Shown here one piece after another: positions 13,288 to 14,708 of a DNA stretch of 14,708 bases. The position numbers and the translations under genes are program-made. The notes beneath the pieces were generated by a model. It made no database searches, was not told the DNA's origin, and worked only from the letters and a program-made list of their open reading frames with translations. This DNA is from Hyphomicrobiales bacterium (GTDB lineage Bacteria > Pseudomonadota > Alphaproteobacteria > Rhizobiales > Xanthobacteraceae). The DNA lies in assembly GCA_003164375.1 (NCBI GenBank), contig PLTE01000364.1:1-14708 (forward strand), written 5' to 3'. Positions within the stretch are counted from its first letter, which is position 1. The number at the start of each line of letters is the position of its first letter.

Positions 13288-13351
13288 CCCAGCCGAGCGG
13301 TGCGCCGCCGCGAGACGCGGCAAGGTAATCTGCCGATATAGGGACGGGAAA

Positions 13352-14014
13352 TCAGCGCAACGAAAAGCGGATCGGCACGGTCAGGTCGAGTTTCGGTTCC
13401 GTCATGGTCGCGGGAAAGGGCGGTAGCGGCTGGGCGCGCTCGATCATCGACATGACCTCTTGGTCGAGTTCGGGATGGCCGGAGCTTTGCAGGATCTGAT
13501 GCGCCAGCACGTGCCCGGTGCGGTCGACGCTGAAGCTCAGCAGCACCACGCCCTCCTCGCCGCGCGACTGCGCGTCGCTCGGGTAGCGCTTATATTGTTG
13601 CAGGTGCTTGACGAGACCGGTCTGCCACGATGGCTCGACCCGCGGCGCGCCGCCTTTGACGCGCGCCGGCATGGCCTGCACCGGAGGCTTCTTCTCTTCT
13701 ACGGTTTCCGGCGGTTTTTGATCCAGCGGCGCGACCACGGCTTGCGACGTATCGGGTGGCGGGGGCTGTTCGACAGGTTTCTGTGGTTCCTCGGGCACCG
13801 GCGCGACTTCGGTCTGATCGACGGTGTCGTCGACCGGCGCAAGCTCGACGGCGACCGGTGAGGAATCGTCGCCGATTTCGTCCGGCCGGTGAACGTAGAG
13901 ATAGGCGGCGATGGCAGTGAGATGGATGCCGAGCACAAGCGCCGCAGCGATCGCCCAGCGCCGCAGATCGCGCGGGTCGTCGTCTTCGAACCAGCCCAGC
14001 ACCAGCGCGGTCAT
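13352..14014 (-). CDS. tonB: TonB-family energy transducer
   Basis: 220 residues. TonB couples the proton motive force, gathered by ExbB-ExbD, to outer-membrane receptors for siderophores, vitamins or sugars. A cytosolic N-terminus is followed by one membrane anchor (WAIAAALVLGIHLTAIAAYLYV, about 20-41), a periplasmic Pro/Glu/Lys-rich spacer (about 55-120, with EEPQKPVEQPPPPD), and a C-terminal domain (about 135-220) with the family YP pair (RYPSDAQSRGEEG), SFSVDRTGHV and the last strand PIRFSLR. The ATG overlaps the exbD stop by 4 bases (ATGA), so they are translated together. No TonB-dependent receptor gene is seen in the window. Reading tail-to-tail with the small membrane protein, 202 bp apart, with the repeat between. 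Confidence 0.93.
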   Translation of the reverse strand: MTALVLGWFEDDDPRDLRRWAIAAALVLGIHLTAIAAYLYVHRPDEIGDDSSPVAVELAPVDDTVDQTEVAPVPEEPQKPVEQPPPPDTSQAVVAPLDQKPPETVEEKKPPVQAMPARVKGGAPRVEPSWQTGLVKHLQQYKRYPSDAQSRGEEGVVLLSFSVDRTGHVLAHQILQSSGHPELDQEVMSMIERAQPLPPFPATMTEPKLDLTVPIRFSLR

Positions 14015-14436
14015 TTCGTCCCACGCGCTTCCATGCCGACCAGCGCGACTTTGAGGAAACCGGCGCCGCGCAGATCGTTCATCAGTTCCATGACGTCGCC
14101 ATAGGGCACCGCACGGTCGCCACGCAGGAAGATGCGCTGCTCCTTGTCGCCGCCGGTTGCGGTCGCCAGCACGTCAGGCAGCGCATTGCGCGGCACCGGA
14201 TCGTCGCCGACCGCGATGGTGCCGTCGGCTTTCAGCGTGATGTAGACCGGCTTCGGCGGCCGCTGCTGTTGTGGCGCGGTGGAGGCCGGCAGATCGACCG
14301 GCACATCGACGGTCGCGAGCGGCGCCGCCACCATGAAGATGATCAGCAGCACCAGCATCACGTCGATGAATGGCACGACGTTGATTTCGTGCAGTTCGGT
14401 GAGTTCGTCGGCGCCGTGATCGAGACGCATTGCCAT
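14011..14436 (-). CDS. exbD: Biopolymer transporter ExbD
   Basis: 141 residues, the normal length. A short cytosolic N-terminus (ELTELHEINVVPFID) leads into the single membrane helix VMLVLLIIFMVAAPLATV, and Asp25, in VPFID, is the essential proton-carrying residue in this position in known ExbD. The periplasmic domain has the family pattern VYITLKADGTIAVGDDPV, the turn IFLRGDRAVPYGDVMELMNDLRGAG and the C-terminal VALVGM. A GGAG about 7 bases before the ATG lies inside the end of exbB, 4 bp separate exbB and exbD, and tonB overlaps its 3' end, so the three genes are one tightly packed operon. Confidence 0.95.
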   Translation of the reverse strand: MAMRLDHGADELTELHEINVVPFIDVMLVLLIIFMVAAPLATVDVPVDLPASTAPQQQRPPKPVYITLKADGTIAVGDDPVPRNALPDVLATATGGDKEQRIFLRGDRAVPYGDVMELMNDLRGAGFLKVALVGMEARGTK

Positions 14437-14440
14437 GGGA

Positions 14441-14708
14441 TTACTCCGCGGCTTGCGTCAGCGGCATCCGGGCGCGGTCGAGATCGCGGCTGACGAGCCG
14501 CATCACCTGCACCGAGGCATCGCCGAGGAGCGCGCGGTAATGCGTCGTCTGTCGCGCCAGCACGTTATAGATCATGACCGCCGGGATCGCGGCGACGAGG
14601 CCCAGCGCGGTGGCGAGCAGCGCCTGCGCGATGCCCGGTGCCACCACCGCGAGGTTGGTGGTGTGCGAGTTCGATATGCCGATGAAGGAGTTCATGATGC
14701 CCCACACC
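14441..14708 (-). CDS. exbB: ExbB/TolQ-family proton channel, C-terminal part, cut by the right edge
   Basis: 88 codons of the C-terminal end are visible; the gene continues beyond base 14708. The sequence VWGIMNSFIGISNSHTTNLAV, then APGIAQALLATALGLVAAIPAV, is the most conserved part of ExbB: two membrane helices with the Thr and small residues that surround the ExbD Asp. The Ile-Gly-Ile-Ser-x-S/Q-T-T-N-L form separates ExbB from TolQ in Rhizobiales. It ends with a cytosolic tail VMRLVSRDLDRARM. Upstream part, start and promoter are outside the window. Confidence 0.93.
   Translation of the reverse strand, partial: VWGIMNSFIGISNSHTTNLAVVAPGIAQALLATALGLVAAIPAVMIYNVLARQTTHYRALLGDASVQVMRLVSRDLDRARMPLTQAAE

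Noticed and set aside
1..14708. CRISPR arrays, tRNA or rRNA genes, transposases
   Set aside because: I saw no regularly spaced repeats, no tRNA-like TTCRA arms in cloverleaf context, and no transposase motifs.

Overview
Most of this window (about 2.06-14.7 kb) reads like the chromosome of an alphaproteobacterium near Bradyrhizobium/Rhodopseudomonas (order Hyphomicrobiales). Grounds, from family knowledge and not from a search: a CckA-type kinase C-terminus, a Bug/TctC receptor, a Tim44-like N-terminal half, a DUF1127 protein, a TonB/ExbD/ExbB block, and an intergenic palindromic repeat with GCATGATC arms of the kind common in that group.

The first 2 kb are different. Bases 1 to about 680 are extremely GC-rich (61-420 and 481-540 include 60-base lines with only 9-10 A/T) and carry actinobacterial-looking small genes on the minus strand, with a GTGA start/stop overlap. 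They run straight into a plus-strand hybrid histidine kinase (694-2628) whose reading frame is already in mid-protein. The kinase looks like a mosaic: PAS-PAS-HisKA-ATPase of a soluble type unlike CckA up to about 2060, then a clear alphaproteobacterial CckA tail and receiver. Two joins in 2 kb suggest either an assembly chimera or a real recombinant end; reads across 640-700 and 2000-2080 would decide.

Regions after that: (1) 2.8-3.4 kb, a Tim44-like membrane protein without its C-terminal domain. (2) 3.6-5.4 kb, two secreted solute receptors of different transporter families in tandem with no permease. (3) 5.5-6.0 kb, a small charged cytosolic protein and a small Cys-containing lipoprotein on the opposite strand. 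(4) 6.2-11.05 kb, six co-directional genes: cupin, glutathione S-transferase, DoxX-like membrane protein, Gfo/Idh/MocA dehydrogenase, an EboE-family TIM-barrel protein and a 3-hydroxyisobutyrate-dehydrogenase-like enzyme. (5) 11.06-12.02 kb, a lactate/malate-dehydrogenase-like gene converging on that cluster with a 9 bp gap. (6) 12.5-13.15 kb, DUF1127 and a small membrane protein after a 510 bp gap. (7) 13.35-14.7 kb, exbB-exbD-tonB on the minus strand, with exbB cut by the right edge.

The most interesting natural unit is region 4-5: an EboE-type protein normally belongs to the Ebo metabolite-traffic cluster, but here it sits between two Rossmann dehydrogenases, with a third, sequence-divergent one facing it. 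I infer an uncharacterised pathway that oxidises or isomerises a sugar- or polyol-like compound. The substrate cannot be read from sequence.
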